Positions 62,542-64,000 of a stretch of DNA of 64,000 bases are shown here, piece by piece (the first letter of the stretch is position 1; each line of letters begins with the position of its first letter). The position numbers and the translations under genes are program-made. Source of the stretch: Arthrobacter sp. zg-Y20 (GTDB lineage: Bacteria; Actinomycetota; Actinomycetes; Actinomycetales; Micrococcaceae). The stretch lies in NCBI RefSeq assembly GCF_030142075.1, contig NZ_CP126241.1, forward strand, positions 1,612,001 to 1,676,000, given 5' to 3'. The notes beneath the pieces were generated by a model. That model was not told where the DNA came from and made no database searches. It saw only the letters and a program-made list of their open reading frames with translations.

Positions 62542-63980
62542 TGGCCGGGACTACTACGGACGTCATCATCATTGGCGCCGGACCGGTCGGGGAAAATGTA
62601 GCCGACCGCATCGTCTCCGGCGGGCTGAGCGCCGTAATCGTGGAAGCCGAGCTGGTCGGCGGAGAATGCTCCTACTGGGCGTGCATGCCTACCAAAGCGC
62701 TGCTCCGGGACGCGGCCGCGCTCCGTGCCGTCCGGCAGCTGCCCGGTGCCGCCGCGGCGGTGACTGGGGGACTCGACGTCGACGCCGTGCTGGAGCGTCG
62801 AGACCGGTTTGCCTCGGACTGGAACGATGATGGCCAGGTTGCCTGGCTCCGCCAGGCCGGCATTGGGCTTGTCCGGGGCCGCGGGCGTATCAGCGCCCCG
62901 CGGACCGTCGAAGTCACCGGCCGGGACGGTACCGTCAGTACTATTACGGCCCGGCACGCCGTCGTCGTCGCCACGGGCACCAGCGCGGCCGTTCCGCCGA
63001 TTCCGGGACTGGCGGACGCTGCTCCCTGGACCAGCAGAGAGGCCGTGTCGGTGAAGAAAATTCCGGAACGGCTTGCGATCATCGGAGGCGGTGTTGTTGG
63101 CACGGAAATGGCAACCGCCTTCAGCGCATTGGGCGCGTTCGTGACGCTGATTGCGCGCGACGGCGTACTCCCCAGGGTGGAGCCGTATGCCGCCGAGCAC
63201 GTCGTTGCGTCCCTTCAGAGCAGCGGCGTACAGGTAATGGCGGGAACAAGCCCCACCGGGGTCACACGGGATCCCAGTGGAACCGTGCAGATCACCCTGG
63301 CGGGCGGCGAGGTCATCAGTGCGGACGAGGTCCTTGTTGCCACGGGGCGCCGGCCCAACACCGGCAATCTCGGACTTGAACAATTCGGACTCCCGGACTC
63401 CGGCTGGCTGGAGGTCGATGAGACCCTGCGGGTGACCGCTCCCGGGGGCCACGTGCCCGACGGCGGGTGGCTATACGCCGCGGGAGACGTCAACGGCCGG
63501 GCGCTGCTCACCCACCAGGGCAAGTACCAGGCCCGTGCGGCGGGGGACGTGATCGTGGCACGGGCAACCGGTGCCCCGGTTGAGGACTTCGCATGGGGGC
63601 GCCATGCAGCCACCGCCGATCTCCTGGCCGTTCCGCAGGTCATCTTCACTGACCCGGAGATCGCCTCCGCCGGACTCACCCTGGCCGCGGCCGCCGATGC
63701 CGGACTGCGGGTCCGTTCTGTGGAGTACGACCTGGGTTCCGTTGCCGGCGCATCCCTGCATGCCGACGGTTATGCCGGCCGCGCAGGCATTGTCATCAAC
63801 GAGGACACCAACACCATTGTCGGGTTCACCGCCGTCGGATCCGACGTGGCAGAGCTGGTGCACGCCGCGACCATCGCCATCGCCGGAGAAGTACCTCTAG
63901 ACCGGCTCTGGCATGCGGTGCCGGCCTATCCGACGATGAGCGAGCTCTGGCTTCGGCTGCTGGAAACCGCAGGACGGTAG
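62538..63980 (+). CDS. FAD-dependent pyridine nucleotide-disulfide oxidoreductase
   Basis: 480 residues from ATG 62538. FAD motif VIIIGAGPVGENVADRI, redox disulfide GGECSYWACMPTKAL (C44, C49), NAD(P) motif AIIGGGVVGTEMATAFSALG, and FAD motif WLYAAGDVNGRALLTHQ. The C-terminal dimer motif reads AVPAYPTMSE where lipoamide dehydrogenase has the His-Glu pair (HPTLSE); the His is a Tyr here. So a disulfide-reductase scaffold with a changed acid-base site; not a standard lipoamide dehydrogenase or mercuric reductase (no C-terminal Cys pair). Confidence 0.85.
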   Translation: MMAGTTTDVIIIGAGPVGENVADRIVSGGLSAVIVEAELVGGECSYWACMPTKALLRDAAALRAVRQLPGAAAAVTGGLDVDAVLERRDRFASDWNDDGQVAWLRQAGIGLVRGRGRISAPRTVEVTGRDGTVSTITARHAVVVATGTSAAVPPIPGLADAAPWTSREAVSVKKIPERLAIIGGGVVGTEMATAFSALGAFVTLIARDGVLPRVEPYAAEHVVASLQSSGVQVMAGTSPTGVTRDPSGTVQITLAGGEVISADEVLVATGRRPNTGNLGLEQFGLPDSGWLEVDETLRVTAPGGHVPDGGWLYAAGDVNGRALLTHQGKYQARAAGDVIVARATGAPVEDFAWGRHAATADLLAVPQVIFTDPEIASAGLTLAAAADAGLRVRSVEYDLGSVAGASLHADGYAGRAGIVINEDTNTIVGFTAVGSDVAELVHAATIAIAGEVPLDRLWHAVPAYPTMSELWLRLLETAGR

Positions 63981-64000
63981 ACAACCGCCCGGCCCGCCCG

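Overview
The window is a high-GC actinobacterial chromosome segment. It most resembles Arthrobacter or a close relative in the Micrococcaceae. Indicators are the DUF3000-RNase D pair, a DUF6421-SDR-threonine aldolase operon, an MT0933-type antitoxin, a DUF222/HNH protein, a CGNR regulator, a DinB/DUF664 remnant (a family tied to mycothiol-using bacteria), and riboflavin genes headed by a PnuC-like transporter under an FMN riboswitch. The genus is inferred from gene content alone. I see no prophage, integrase, insertion sequence or CRISPR array.

Layout. 1-14.2 kb is mostly housekeeping: the end of a 5'-nucleotidase, small stress and acetyltransferase genes, rnd with DUF3000, the DUF6421-SDR-ltaE operon, release factor 3 and a thiolase. 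14.4-22.7 kb (minus strand) is a complete V/A-type ATPase operon of nine tightly overlapping genes. It is preceded in the same orientation, 44 bp upstream, by a small protein that matches the encapsulated ferritin (EncFtn) family including its metal-site residues. No encapsulin shell gene is present. 22.8-36 kb holds redox and repair genes (flavin reductase, MsrB), a sulfurtransferase-SufE-YbaK operon, two transporters each paired with a regulator, a methyltransferase and hypothetical genes. 36-38.8 kb has zapE, an antitoxin-like gene, an inverted-repeat element and a seven-tRNA locus (three Gly-GCC, two Val-GAC and one Cys-GCA leftward, one Val-CAC rightward).

38.9-49.1 kb is a rightward run: a degenerate metallo-beta-lactamase-fold protein, a PD-(D/E)XK nuclease-like protein, def-fmt-rsmB-rpe, then an FMN riboswitch and ribM-ribD-ribE-ribB-ribA-ribH. 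49.2-64 kb is more accessory: a TetR regulator with palindromic upstream DNA, a HEAT-repeat DNA alkylation repair-like protein, small membrane proteins, a 16-bp minisatellite, a frameshifted DUF222/HNH gene, a CGNR regulator divergent from an alpha/beta hydrolase, a DHA2 exporter, a tandem family of small two-helix membrane proteins carrying one nonsense codon and one in-frame fusion, a GH114-like lipoprotein, a TetR regulator with a near-perfect 22-bp operator, and a DUF308 gene overlapping a flavoprotein disulfide reductase.

The strongest candidate for an undescribed system is the EncFtn-like ferritin placed as the first gene of a compact V/A-ATPase operon whose subunit I has a much reduced cytoplasmic domain. 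Function is inferred from motifs and neighbours only; no database search was run.
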